Below, piece by piece: positions 30,967 through 39,815 of a stretch of 64,000 bases of DNA. The translations under genes and the position numbers were made by a program. The DNA comes from Burkholderiales bacterium. GTDB lineage: Bacteria; Pseudomonadota; Gammaproteobacteria; Burkholderiales; Burkholderiaceae_E. How positions within the stretch are numbered: position 1 is the first letter of the stretch; the number at the start of each line of letters is the position of its first letter. The notes beneath the pieces are model-generated. The model was given only the letters and a program-made list of their open reading frames with translations. It was not told the origin of the DNA and ran no database searches. Location of the stretch: the NCBI GenBank assembly GCA_027487815.1, contig JAIYCW010000023.1, positions 1 to 64,000 of the forward strand, in the 5' to 3' direction.

Positions 30967-31724
30967 AAGTTGCGGGTCCTGCCTGGCCACCTGCTGCAGA
31001 TGCTGCACCTTGGCAAGATGGTCGGGTCAGAGCGTTTACTACGCATCGTTGCGACGGTGACCTGCACTTGAACTTCGGCTTGCGTTGCGGAGCCGATGCG
31101 CAGGCGGCATTAGCACTCAGGCGGCGCGTGGCAGCCGAGCTGGGTTGCGAGATTCAGTGGCTGCATCAGGTCCACGGATCAGAGGTGCTGCAGGTAGTAG
31201 GGGAAATTGCGCCTCATCCTGAGCCCGTGGCAGATGCCGCGGTGGTCCGATCCGGCCGGGTGGCCCTTGCAATTCAAACCGCAGACTGTTTGCCGATCAT
31301 GTTGCGCTCAGTGGATGGCGCTGTGATTGGTGCTGCTCACGCTGGATGGCGAGGGCTTTTGGCTGGAGTGATTGAAAACACGGTGGCGGCGATGCGGCAA
31401 GGTGATGTGCATACCAGCCTGCAGGCCTGGATTGGCCCCGCCATTGGGCAAGCCTGGTTTGAAGTTGGCGACGAGGTGCGCGATGCTTTTGTGAACCAAA
31501 ACGCTGGATGGGGCGCCTCATTTTTGCCCGGCCAAAGGGCTGGGAAGTGGCAATGTGATCTGGCGGGTATTGCACGAAACAGGTTGCTGGCCAGCGGGGT
31601 ACAGGAGGTCAGCGTAAGTGAACATTGCACTGCAACCCTCGACCATCAATACTTTTCTTTTCGTCGGGATCACGATGCTCCGGGCCAGGCGGGGCGCATG
31701 CTCAGCCTGATAATTCGTGGTTGA
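30963..31724 (+). CDS. pgeF: peptidoglycan editing factor PgeF (YfiH/polyphenol oxidase-like)
   Basis: 253 residues, DUF152/YfiH family. These proteins are multicopper-oxidase-like purine nucleoside-acting enzymes and prevent mis-incorporation of serine into peptidoglycan. Metal-site residues: LHQVHGSEV, QTADCLPIML, GAAHAGWRGLLAGV; then WIGPAIGQAWFEVG and a C-terminal FSFRRDHDAPGQAGRM. GTG at 30963 overlaps the rluD stop as GTGA; an earlier GTG at 30954 is possible. The rluD-pgeF order is widespread. Confidence 0.9.
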   Translation: MKVAGPAWPPAADAAPWQDGRVRAFTTHRCDGDLHLNFGLRCGADAQAALALRRRVAAELGCEIQWLHQVHGSEVLQVVGEIAPHPEPVADAAVVRSGRVALAIQTADCLPIMLRSVDGAVIGAAHAGWRGLLAGVIENTVAAMRQGDVHTSLQAWIGPAIGQAWFEVGDEVRDAFVNQNAGWGASFLPGQRAGKWQCDLAGIARNRLLASGVQEVSVSEHCTATLDHQYFSFRRDHDAPGQAGRMLSLIIRG

Positions 31725-32472
31725 ACCGATCTCGTTTGCCGAGGCTGCAGTGTATGTCGGCATTCTCGCCCTTGCGCTGATTGCAGGGCTGATCGGTGGA
31801 GTGATTGGATTCGGCTCAAGCATCATCATGATGCCGGCGCTGGTGCTCACCTGGGGCCCGGCGCACGCGGTGCCAGTGATGGCCATTGCTGCATTGTTTG
31901 CCAATCTTTCGCGAATTATGGTGTGGTGGCGCGAGATCGACTGGCGCGCAGTGGCGGCTTACAGCATTACTGTAGTTCCAAGCGCCGCGCTGGGAGCCCG
32001 TACTCTTCTGGAGCTGCCGCCACGCTGGGTTGAGCTCGGGTTGGGAGTGTTTTTTCTGACGATGATCTGGTGCCGCAGAGCACTGGCGCGAGCGCAGGTC
32101 AAACTCGGTTTGGGACACCTTGCGATCATTGGTGCAGTGGTTGGATTTCTTACCGGTATTGTGGTGAGCACGGGACCCATCACCGCTCCTGTGTTTCTTA
32201 TGTATGGACTTTCCAAGGGGGCTTTCCTTGCGACTGAAGCGGCCGGATCGCTTGCAGCTTATGGCGCCAAAGCGACAGTATTTCGAGCTTATGGAGCTTT
32301 GCCGAACAGTGTTGCGATCCAAGGGCTCATCGTTGGCGCGGCTCTGATGCTTGGAGGGATTTTGGCCAAGCGGGTCGTGCAGCGCTTTGAGGCCGAGCAG
32401 TTTCGTCGCCTGATCGACTGGATGATCGCGCTTTCGGGCATTCTGATGATCGGGGCGGCATTGCGCGGCTAG
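31717..32472 (+). CDS. TauE/SafE family membrane transporter
   Basis: 251 residues, about eight transmembrane helices. TauE/SafE proteins are thought to export or import sulfite, sulfoacetate or other small anions. GVIGFGSSIIMMPALVL and the repeated half GFLTGIVVSTGPITAPVFL, each with the glycine-rich family loop, are present. GTG at 31717 overlaps the pgeF stop by 8 bases. No sulfur-metabolism gene is near, so the substrate is open. Confidence 0.85.
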   Translation: MVEPISFAEAAVYVGILALALIAGLIGGVIGFGSSIIMMPALVLTWGPAHAVPVMAIAALFANLSRIMVWWREIDWRAVAAYSITVVPSAALGARTLLELPPRWVELGLGVFFLTMIWCRRALARAQVKLGLGHLAIIGAVVGFLTGIVVSTGPITAPVFLMYGLSKGAFLATEAAGSLAAYGAKATVFRAYGALPNSVAIQGLIVGAALMLGGILAKRVVQRFEAEQFRRLIDWMIALSGILMIGAALRG

Positions 32473-32506
32473 GCGGTGAAAAAATCAAACTTCAGGTGTT
32501 AAGCAT

Positions 32507-33067
32507 TTATGCCTTGGCTGGGCGCTGAGCCAACAATTGCTCGTGCACCACCGACAGGCTTTCGTTGCACCAGGCGAGCCAGTGCCGTTCGTAACTCAGG
32601 CCGCCGCGCAGGGCGAGCAGTCTGCCTGTTTGGGCCTTGGTCAATTTCGGTGCCGCATACCGCTTGCTCAAGATCTTTTCATACAGCGCGAGGCGGGCCT
32701 GGTGTGCAAGTCGCCGGTCGGCAAGCTCTTGGGCAAAGGCCTGCAGATCAATCACATCAAAGGCGTAAAGCTTGAGCAGAAAATCGTCTTTGTGGGTGGC
32801 GGGCGCGCTGCGCTCGATAGCCCAGGCCTTGAGATGTTGCCGGCCTTCGCGCTTGATGGAAAACAGGTGTTTGTTGGGTTTGCCTTCCTGCTCAACCGTG
32901 GTTGCTGCAACCCAGCCTTTGTCCTTCAGCACAGCCAGTTCGCGATAGATTTGCTGATGGCTCGCCTTCCAGAAAAAACCCACTGAGGTGTCAAAGCGCT
33001 TGGCTAGTTCATAGCCACTCAAGTCTTCCTCATTCAGGCATACCAGGATGGCTTCAGCCAGCGCCAT
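32507..33067 (-). CDS. PadR family transcriptional regulator
   Basis: 186 residues. The winged helix fills the first 85 residues: AILVCLNEEDLSGYELAKRF, FWKASHQQIYRELAVLKDKG and KHLFSIKREGRQHLKAW. The C-terminal VirR-type helical domain (about 95-180) provides the dimer arm. It is divergent from a nitronate monooxygenase gene, and an inverted repeat lies in the 185-base gap, so it probably represses itself and that neighbour. The inducer is unknown. Confidence 0.88.
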   Translation of the reverse strand: MALAEAILVCLNEEDLSGYELAKRFDTSVGFFWKASHQQIYRELAVLKDKGWVAATTVEQEGKPNKHLFSIKREGRQHLKAWAIERSAPATHKDDFLLKLYAFDVIDLQAFAQELADRRLAHQARLALYEKILSKRYAAPKLTKAQTGRLLALRGGLSYERHWLAWCNESLSVVHEQLLAQRPAKA

Positions 33068-33156
33068 ATCCAGGAACCTTGGTTGATCCCGGCCACTTAG
33101 CCAGGTGCAGAAATCGCGCTGCAGAATTGATCATGAAAAACTTTGGGCATCGCTTG

Positions 33157-33176
33157 ATATGCAATAAATAGCATAT
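33157..33176. promoter_or_regulatory. inverted repeat, candidate PadR operator
   Basis: ATATGC (33157-33162) and GCATAT (33171-33176) are exact inverted repeats with an 8-base AT-only spacer. PadR-family operators typically have two ATG-containing half-sites about 8 bases apart. A further half-site, ATGCATAT, follows at 33185-33192. It lies 90 bases before the padR ATG and 77 before that of the nitronate monooxygenase. Confidence 0.5.
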
Positions 33177-33252
33177 TAAACTTCATGCATATTTCAGGCA
33201 AGAACCTGAATCTTTCTTGACCGAATCCTCCTTAACTTTTATGCGACGACCC

Positions 33253-34215
33253 ATGTCTACTTTGCCTCCAGTTTTGAAGAACCTGCGCTTTCCAGTGATT
33301 GCCAGCCCGTTGTTCATCATCAGCAATCCGAAGATGGTGATTGAGCAGTGCAAGGCTGGGGTTGTTGGCTCAATGCCTGCTTTGAATGCCCGGCCAGCTG
33401 CGCAAGTGGATGAATGGCTTGCGGAAATCACCGAAACCTTGGCTGCATACGACAAAGCCAATCCAGACAATCCATCGGCACCGTATGCGATCAATCAGAT
33501 TGTGCACAAGAGTAACGATCGGCTTGAGCACGACATGCAGGTTTGTGAGAAGTACAAGGTGCCGATCATCATTACCTCATTGGGCGCGCGGGAAGATGTG
33601 AATCAGGCGGTGAAGGCCTGGGGTGGCATCACCTTGCATGATGTGATCAGCAATGTGTTTGCGCGCAAGGCGATAGAAAAGGGCGCCACTGGCCTGATTC
33701 CGGTGGCTGCTGGCGCAGGTGGGCATGCGAGCGTCAAGTCGCCTTTTGCGATGGTGCAGGAGATTCGGGAATGGTTTGATGGGCCAGTTGCGTTGTCGGG
33801 CTCAATATCCAGCGGTGGTGCGGTGCTGGCAGCGCAAGCAATGGGTGCAGACTTGGCCTATATCGGCTCGGCATTTATTGCGACCCATGAGGCGCGAGCC
33901 GTAGAGGGTTACAAGGAAATGATCGTGGCCTCGAATTCCGACGATATTGTGTATTCGAATTTTTACACCGGTATTCATGGCAACTACCTCAAGGGCAGCA
34001 TTCGCAACTCCGGCATGGACCCCGACAACCTGCCAGAGTCTGATCCCTCAAAAATGAATTTTGCTTCGGGTGAGAAGGGCGCAGCAAAAGCCTGGAAAGA
34101 TATTTGGGGCTGCGGCCAGGGCATCGGTAACATCAAGGCGATCACCAGCACTGCAGAGCTGGTGGCGCGATTGAAGCGGGAGTACAGCGAGGCGAAAGCT
34201 CGGTTGTTGGTGTAG
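33253..34215 (+). CDS. nitronate monooxygenase (2-nitropropane dioxygenase family)
   Basis: 320 residues. FMN-dependent TIM-barrel enzyme. Family blocks: LRFPVIASPLFIISNPKMV, GSMPALNARP, VAAGAGGHA (phosphate/FMN loop and catalytic His region), ALSGSISSGGAVLAAQAMGAD (given as SGSISSGGAVLAA), YIGSAFIAT. It oxidises alkyl nitronates in characterised members; FabK-like enoyl reductases share the fold, but the C-terminal half matches NMO. ATG at 33253 matches the family N-terminus; ATG at 33241 is four codons earlier. Regulated perhaps by the divergent PadR protein. Confidence 0.87.
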   Translation: MSTLPPVLKNLRFPVIASPLFIISNPKMVIEQCKAGVVGSMPALNARPAAQVDEWLAEITETLAAYDKANPDNPSAPYAINQIVHKSNDRLEHDMQVCEKYKVPIIITSLGAREDVNQAVKAWGGITLHDVISNVFARKAIEKGATGLIPVAAGAGGHASVKSPFAMVQEIREWFDGPVALSGSISSGGAVLAAQAMGADLAYIGSAFIATHEARAVEGYKEMIVASNSDDIVYSNFYTGIHGNYLKGSIRNSGMDPDNLPESDPSKMNFASGEKGAAKAWKDIWGCGQGIGNIKAITSTAELVARLKREYSEAKARLLV

Positions 34216-34246
34216 GAAACCTCCGAGAGATTCGAGCAACGGGTAC

Positions 34247-34272
34247 GCGGGGCCACCGGTTGCTAGCCCCGC
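34247..34272. terminator. weak bidirectional hairpin between convergent genes
   Basis: GCGGGGC (34247-34253) pairs exactly with GCCCCGC (34266-34272) around a 12-base loop. It lies between the ends of the nitronate monooxygenase and the PEP-CTERM gene, 31 bases after the first and 18 after the second. There is no T run on either side, so this may be a factor-aided or processing site. Confidence 0.35.
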
Positions 34273-34289
34273 CCGTTGACAGTGTCCCG

Positions 34290-35699
34290 TTATACAGTCT
34301 GCTGACCTTTGCGGCGACGCGCAGCAACACCTACCAACCCGAGTCCGGCAAACAGCATGGCGTAGGTTTGAGCCTCCGGAACCGCCGTTACAAAAGCTAT
34401 GTTTTGCAGCAACACGGCGTCAGCTGCGGAAATTCCAAGATCGCGGGCTGCAATTTCGTTGGCCCCCAGAGTACGTGGGTCGATACCAGTTACCGTGTAA
34501 AAGGTGGTGAGCGCCATCAGGTAAGAGCCCCACTTGCTGGGATGCGTGCCGTCGTTAAACCAGAGATCGATCAAGCCATCGGTCAGGGCATTGCTGGCGT
34601 ACATATTTCGGGTTGCAATGCCATCCTGGACAGCGCGCAGGAACGACCGGCCCGTGGGAATAATGGCTTTGATACCCGAGGTGCCATCATCGTCAGCATA
34701 GTCGGCGACAGCTTTCATGCCCGCCACCATCTCGGCCGTCATATCTTCGAGGGAACTGAAGTAACTCGGTACCGGTTTAGTGGGATCGTAGGTGGCGACA
34801 GCCGTTGCGGGGTTGAGCGTCTTGGTACCTGGTGAGTTGATCAAATCGGGGCGCGCCCAGGTTTCCTGCAGGTAAATCTGGGTATTCAGACTGGCATTGG
34901 GGTTCACCCCGAGGTTGCGGGTGGTGGTGCTGCTGCATTGATTTCCACCGCCAGCGGTTTCGCAAGCGCCCACACTACCGTACTGGGCTATGTACATTGC
35001 CTGCTCGTTATAGCTGGTAACGGGTGCCAAACCCGGAGCAATGGTCACTCTGCCGGTGTGCACCCAGTCTTCAATCAGATCAGTATTTGCCCGGACCGAT
35101 GGCAGATTGGAGCCGAGAGGGATGCCATTGACTGTCTTTGGTCCCAGAGCCTCATCGCTTTGCTCCTGCAGCACAAGCTTGTCCCATTTTTGGCTCGAGA
35201 TGTTGCCGCGCATATCCCAGTTAACGCTGTTACCGGTGTTGAGCAGATGGCCGCGCAGGCTGGCGGCGTTGCGGGTCGACAGGGCCACGTCATAGTTCAG
35301 CCCAGCTTGAACCGTAAACTGTTTGAAGATACCAGCCGCCCCGCCCCAGGTGTTGGTCTGGGTGTGTGGAGAGTAGGAATTACCCTGCACAGGCGGGGTA
35401 GTGGGGGTGAACATTCCAATCGCATACGAGTTGGTCCCGGTGACATCACTGAATTTTGGGGTGCTGGACGTGGAGCCAACCACCAGCGGGCCTTGAGGCC
35501 TGGTGAGGTCGCGCACATTGGCGGCGTTGTAGTTCAGGACCTGCTGATTGACGGTGTCACTGAAATCGATCCGTCCGAAGGTATAGCTGTTGCCGACAAA
35601 AAGGATCGACGTCGCAGGCGGAGTCTGAGCCTGAGTTGCGCTCATGCAGGCAAGAACTGCGAGGGTGAATGGTAATGATCGGAAAAGCGGGTTGGCCAT
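34290..35699 (-). CDS. PEP-CTERM sorted SGNH-type hydrolase
   Basis: 469 residues. Signal peptide (about 1-25, ending TQAQ). Near the mature N-terminus FVGNSYTFG offers Ser38 as an SGNH nucleophile, and a late NDGTHPSKWGSY block (Asp383, His386) offers the matching Asp/His pair, so an esterase or acetylhydrolase role is plausible. The C-terminus is a PEP-CTERM sorting tail: VPEAQTYAM at 440, a hydrophobic helix, then RRRK. Exosortase (XrtA) would cut and anchor it; no exosortase is in this window. The tail reads VPEAQ where VPEP is usual. ATG at 35732 is an alternative start. Confidence 0.82.
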   Translation of the reverse strand: MANPLFRSLPFTLAVLACMSATQAQTPPATSILFVGNSYTFGRIDFSDTVNQQVLNYNAANVRDLTRPQGPLVVGSTSSTPKFSDVTGTNSYAIGMFTPTTPPVQGNSYSPHTQTNTWGGAAGIFKQFTVQAGLNYDVALSTRNAASLRGHLLNTGNSVNWDMRGNISSQKWDKLVLQEQSDEALGPKTVNGIPLGSNLPSVRANTDLIEDWVHTGRVTIAPGLAPVTSYNEQAMYIAQYGSVGACETAGGGNQCSSTTTRNLGVNPNASLNTQIYLQETWARPDLINSPGTKTLNPATAVATYDPTKPVPSYFSSLEDMTAEMVAGMKAVADYADDDGTSGIKAIIPTGRSFLRAVQDGIATRNMYASNALTDGLIDLWFNDGTHPSKWGSYLMALTTFYTVTGIDPRTLGANEIAARDLGISAADAVLLQNIAFVTAVPEAQTYAMLFAGLGLVGVAARRRKGQQTV

Positions 35700-35986
35700 C
35701 GGATGTCTCAAATAGGAATTAGGGCGCTTCATTGGCGAGCGCCTATCAAATGAGTATATGAGACGGATTGTTACAGTCAGCCTGCATAGACTAACCATGA
35801 GGATCATCAGTATTAGTGCTTTTGGACTAATTCGACCTCAACGCTGAGGCTTAAACCCTAGCGAAAAAGAGCTCGTGTGAGTAAAGGCGAATACCGCCAC
35901 CCGAGTACAGTGCAATGAGGTTGGGAAGGGTTGAATATTCGGGCCTGATGAACGCCATCCCCGCTGATGGGGAAGGGCCCTGTGTT

Positions 35987-36076
35987 TGGCGGAGAAGGTG
36001 GGATTCGAACCCACGGTAGGGTTACCCCTACGCCTGATTTCGAGTCAGGTACATTCGACCACTCTGCCACTTCTCC
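35987..36076 (-). tRNA. tRNA-Ser(CGA)
   Basis: On the minus strand the gene starts GGAGAAG and ends CTTCTCC, followed by discriminator G and an encoded CCA. The anticodon stem is CCTGA/TCAGG around the loop CTCGAAA, giving anticodon CGA (codon UCG). A long variable arm (stem TAGGG/CCCTA) and the T loop TTCGAAT confirm a serine tRNA. Confidence 0.96.
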
Positions 36077-36103
36077 GGGTGTCGCTGGTCAACGCGCCGG
36101 CGA

Positions 36104-36109
36104 ATTGTA
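36104..36109 (-). promoter_or_regulatory. possible -10 element of tRNA-Ser
   Basis: Minus-strand TACAAT lies 27 bases before the mature tRNA 5' end, a reasonable distance for a precursor leader. No good -35 element is seen at 16-18 bases, so this is weak. Confidence 0.3.
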
Positions 36110-36272
36110 TCAAAGGTGGGGTTCGAACTTCCCGATACGCCCAAGGAACTTTGTCACAACACGGGCCTTGTAGCCTGTGGTGATCGGTGGCCCGACGACC
36201 GGCGGCTGATGGGCGAGGATCAGTGACGCCCTTCACATCGCCGACGTGCAAAATCACTTAGCATCGGCCACT

Positions 36273-38648
36273 ATGGCCAGTTTTCCAGCAGTTTTTTCAT
36301 TTGATGCCGCGCACCAGCGCATTGCAAGCGATCTCCTGAGTGTAGTGGAGGAAGCGTTGCCCCTGATCGCCGGTGATCTGGAGCTTGCTGGTGACCGTAG
36401 TACAGATGCGGCGGTACGCAGCGAACTCTATACCGCTGCGACAACGCTGCGTATGCAGGCCCGAGGTCGTGCCCTGAACGTGCGCCATCATTTCGATCAG
36501 CGGGTACGGGATTGCCGGGCCCAGTGGCAGGCAACCAGCCAGACCAACACACCCTTGCCTCGGGTGTTGCAGCTGGAAGACGATGAGGATCTTGATGCGC
36601 AACTGATGTCAGCCGAGCTGGCCCAACAAGTGCGCTCTTTGGCCCAAGCCGAACATGTCAATCTCGGGGGGCGTGTCGCAACGCTTCTGGACTTGCCCGC
36701 GCTGTCACGATCTCAGGATGATTGGCAGCCTCTGGGGGCGCGCAATCTGGCCGCCTGCGCGGTAAGCGCTTTGAAGGGTTTGCTTACCCGCCCGGTGAGT
36801 GTGACTGCGCTTCGGCAGGCGGTGATGCGTCGGTTCCCGGTGGGCTTAAGCCGCGCGCTTGAAGATGTGGACACCTGGCTTGATGGTCAGTCGGTAGGTA
36901 TTCGTCAGGCATCGAACGAGCCATTGCCGGAGCCTGAGGCTGCGCCATCGGTCGCACCCGGGCTCGCCCAAGTGGATGAATCCTTGGTGGTGCGCGCAGC
37001 TGGTGCTCGCGATACGGAGCGGGTCGTGGCCAAACTGCAGGCCTCCGGCCCTGAAGTTAAATCGCCTGATGCCCGCCTTCAAACCGCAGCTCGCAGCGCA
37101 CAGGTGCTGGGACGTGAGCCGCTCGCTCGTGCGGGCGACGGGGTGATGCAGGCGGTGCGCGTGGTGCCCTTGCTTGCGCCAGTGGCTGAGCTGGATCAGG
37201 ATGCTGTGGCCTTTGCGCATGGCAAAGGGGTCGATGCCTATTCCCGAGCAGCACGCCAGGCCTGGTTTGATGAAGCTCGCCAGCGGGTGCTTGAAGCGGC
37301 AGCGCCCCCGGCACAGCTCGCCATGCTGGATGTAGTGGCGGCGATGTTTGATTACGTGGTGGATGAAACCCGGGTTGCACCGAGCTGCAAATCATTGTTT
37401 TGGCGTTTGCAACACCCGGTCAGCACATTGGCTTTGCTGGATTCCGGCTTCATGGGGGATGCCCCCCGATCCTTGCGTCGGTTGATTGAGAATTTGGCGG
37501 CAATCGCAACCGCGTTTGCTGATGAGCTGACTCGCGACAGCGCATTGTTCAAGCGGCTGGAGACAGTCGTTCGCGCTGTCGAGATCGTGGCTAGCGCATT
37601 GCACACCCGATCGGGTGTGATGGCCAAGCAGATTGATCATGAATATGTGCGCGCTACCCAGGGTGTTACCCAGCTGCTGGATCGAGTGGTGTATGAGCGC
37701 AATACACTTGAGTCGACCCCAGGGCGGCGTAATCGACGCGATTCTGCCCGGCGTCCGAGCCGCGAACGGGAAGCGCAAGTTGGTGAGCAGCTCAAGGCGC
37801 TCCTCGAGGAAAAAACCGGGCAGCGCGAGATACCCGAAAGCGTGCGTGAGTTCATCAACAATGTGTGGCTGCGACATATGCGCACAGCAGCCCTGCGGGA
37901 CGGCGAGGACAGTGCGGAGTTCAGGCTAGCCACCCAGGTGCTGGATGATTTGCTTTGGAGTATTGATGGCCACGGGGAGCGGCAAAGCAGGCGAGTGTTG
38001 GCACAACGCATCCCCAACCTGCTCAAGCTGCTGACATCAGGGATTCGGGCAAGCGGCGCGAAAGATGATGAATATCGTGCATTCATGGACGAGTTGTTTT
38101 TGATGCATTTGCGCAAAATGCAAAAGCGCGAAGCTGACACTACCGGCGTGGTGTTGCCGGAAGGGCTTTTGGGGCCAAGCCCTGGCAAGGTCACTTCAAC
38201 AACCAGCGCAGGCATGCCGTCAGTACCTCTTCTTGAAGAAGCGGTGCAATTACCCGATACCAGGCCTGCGGGGGCAGCGATCTTCGACGCCCTTCCTTCG
38301 CTCGAGATGGACAGTAAGCCCACAGCGGGCTTGAGCCCTGTGCAGTCTGAAACCGAGCCTGAGCGCAAGCTGCTTGAGGTGCTGAGTTCGCTTTCTCTGG
38401 ATGATCTGCCCGAGTCCGTCGAGTTTGAGCCTGCAGGGGCCATCGACGCAGCATCGTCAGTCTTGCGTGGGCGTTGGTTGCAACTAACTTCCCATGATGG
38501 GCAATTGAGCTTTGCCAAGGTGGCCTGGGTGAATCACCGGCGCACCGTGGCGTTGCTGATGCGTCATCCCGATCGCAAGGCCTTGTCGATGCGCATGGAT
38601 GATTTGGCGCAGCGCTTGCAGCAAGGTCGGGCCCGGGTGGTTCGCTAG
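36273..38648 (+). CDS. DUF1631 family protein
   Basis: 791 residues, soluble and mostly helical. DUF1631 proteins are large and found mainly in beta- and gammaproteobacteria; function is not known, though some members end in a PilZ-like barrel. Here the last 60 residues (WLQLTSHDGQLSFAKVAWV, then RRTVALLMRHPDRKALSM) look like that small beta domain. Middle blocks such as VVAAMFDYVVDE, RRLIENLAAIATAFAD and EFINNVWLRHM match the family core. Residues about 215-290 and 650-700 are Ala/Pro-rich linkers. ATG at 36273 or GTG at 36246; neither has a clear ribosome site. Confidence 0.82.
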   Translation: MASFPAVFSFDAAHQRIASDLLSVVEEALPLIAGDLELAGDRSTDAAVRSELYTAATTLRMQARGRALNVRHHFDQRVRDCRAQWQATSQTNTPLPRVLQLEDDEDLDAQLMSAELAQQVRSLAQAEHVNLGGRVATLLDLPALSRSQDDWQPLGARNLAACAVSALKGLLTRPVSVTALRQAVMRRFPVGLSRALEDVDTWLDGQSVGIRQASNEPLPEPEAAPSVAPGLAQVDESLVVRAAGARDTERVVAKLQASGPEVKSPDARLQTAARSAQVLGREPLARAGDGVMQAVRVVPLLAPVAELDQDAVAFAHGKGVDAYSRAARQAWFDEARQRVLEAAAPPAQLAMLDVVAAMFDYVVDETRVAPSCKSLFWRLQHPVSTLALLDSGFMGDAPRSLRRLIENLAAIATAFADELTRDSALFKRLETVVRAVEIVASALHTRSGVMAKQIDHEYVRATQGVTQLLDRVVYERNTLESTPGRRNRRDSARRPSREREAQVGEQLKALLEEKTGQREIPESVREFINNVWLRHMRTAALRDGEDSAEFRLATQVLDDLLWSIDGHGERQSRRVLAQRIPNLLKLLTSGIRASGAKDDEYRAFMDELFLMHLRKMQKREADTTGVVLPEGLLGPSPGKVTSTTSAGMPSVPLLEEAVQLPDTRPAGAAIFDALPSLEMDSKPTAGLSPVQSETEPERKLLEVLSSLSLDDLPESVEFEPAGAIDAASSVLRGRWLQLTSHDGQLSFAKVAWVNHRRTVALLMRHPDRKALSMRMDDLAQRLQQGRARVVR

Positions 38649-38687
38649 GGGTCAACGCCCCAGGCGCGAAGATTCAGCGATGCATGC

Positions 38688-39815
38688 TCAGGCATGCGGC
38701 CGGGCAAAGGTCACCACATGATCCGCATCCAGGCGGATTCCAATCGGCTCGCCAAGCGCATGGTTATGATGGCTGGGTACCAGCGCAAGCACCTCCTGGC
38801 CCGAGGGCAAGGCGAGCGTGTAAAGAAACTCGGCTCCACGAAATGCCTTGCGGCGCACCACTGCAAGTTGCCGTGAGCTGTCGTCGTGCACCACATCGTC
38901 GGGTCGCAGGAGAATATCCAGCTGCCCATGAGCATCGGTGCTGCGCTTGGCGCGCTCAAGGTCTTCCGGGTCTTGCAGCGAGAGCCAGCCGATCTCGGTC
39001 TCGATCACGGGGTCATCACGTTCCAAATGGAGGGTGGCGGGCAAAAACGAGCCCATGCCAACAAAATCCGCCACGCTGCGCGAGTCCGGTTGGTGATAGA
39101 GCCGATAAGCGCTATCCCATTGCGCCACATAACCTCGCTCCATGACACCGACACAGTCGGCCAAAGCAAAGGCTTCGTATTGGTCATGCGTTACAAGCAG
39201 GGCGGTAGTACCTGCAGCTTTGAGCATATCGCGCAATTCCATGGCCAATGCTTCGCGCAGGTCGGGATCCAGGTTGGAGAACGGCTCATCAAGCAAAAGC
39301 AGTCCGGGGCGTGGCGCAAGAGCCCGAGCCAAAGCTACGCGCTGCTGTTGGCCGCCGGACAGTTCATGCGGAAAGCGCTTGTCCAGACCCGGGAGTTGGA
39401 CCAGCGCGAGTACCTCGTTCACCCGGGCTTCTCGCTCTTTTGCGCTCCAGGGCCGAGGGCCATGGCGCAAACCAAAAGCGACGTTTTCTGCAACGTTGAG
39501 ATGGGGAAACAAGGCATGATCCTGAAACACGATGCCAACCTGGCGATGCTCAGGAGCGATCCAGTGGGCGTGATCGGCCACTGTCCGCGCCCCAATACTG
39601 ACCCGCCCGGCATCCGGGCGAACAAACCCTGCGACAACTCGCAACGCTGTAGTTTTGCCGCAGCCAGAAGGCCCGAGCAGACAGCCAATTTCTCCCGGGC
39701 TTAAGCGCACGGATAAGCGTTGCAGCACTTGCTGAGCGCCAAAGCGGACCTCAATATCCTCCAGGCTTAAACCTGCAGGCTGCCCGGCTATCCCTGGGAA
39801 TCGATCGGATTCCAT
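38688..39815 (-). CDS. fbpC: ABC transporter ATP-binding protein, ferric iron type (FbpC-like)
   Basis: 375 residues. Walker A GPSGCGKT (48-55), Q-loop FQDHALFP, signature [15 protein letters not shown], Walker B LLLLDEPFSNLD, switch His in VTHDQYEAF. The C-terminal third is a TOBE-type regulatory domain (GQLDILLRPDDVV). This layout fits FbpC/PotA-type importers. It is divergent from a permease gene that has the same likely substrate; the two ATG codons (39815 minus, 39816 plus) are adjacent. The binding protein is probably the FbpA-like gene at 53.4 kb. Confidence 0.87.
   Translation of the reverse strand: MESDRFPGIAGQPAGLSLEDIEVRFGAQQVLQRLSVRLSPGEIGCLLGPSGCGKTTALRVVAGFVRPDAGRVSIGARTVADHAHWIAPEHRQVGIVFQDHALFPHLNVAENVAFGLRHGPRPWSAKEREARVNEVLALVQLPGLDKRFPHELSGGQQQRVALARALAPRPGLLLLDEPFSNLDPDLREALAMELRDMLKAAGTTALLVTHDQYEAFALADCVGVMERGYVAQWDSAYRLYHQPDSRSVADFVGMGSFLPATLHLERDDPVIETEIGWLSLQDPEDLERAKRSTDAHGQLDILLRPDDVVHDDSSRQLAVVRRKAFRGAEFLYTLALPSGQEVLALVPSHHNHALGEPIGIRLDADHVVTFARPHA

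Noticed and set aside
33253-34215. FabK-type enoyl-ACP reductase
   Set aside because: Shares the fold, but the IASPLFI start and C-terminal half fit nitronate monooxygenase, and no fatty acid synthesis gene is near.
36115-36140. tRNA-like TTCGAA segment just beyond tRNA-Ser
   Set aside because: The flanks do not pair as a T-arm, and no anticodon or acceptor stem could be found on either strand. It is probably chance.
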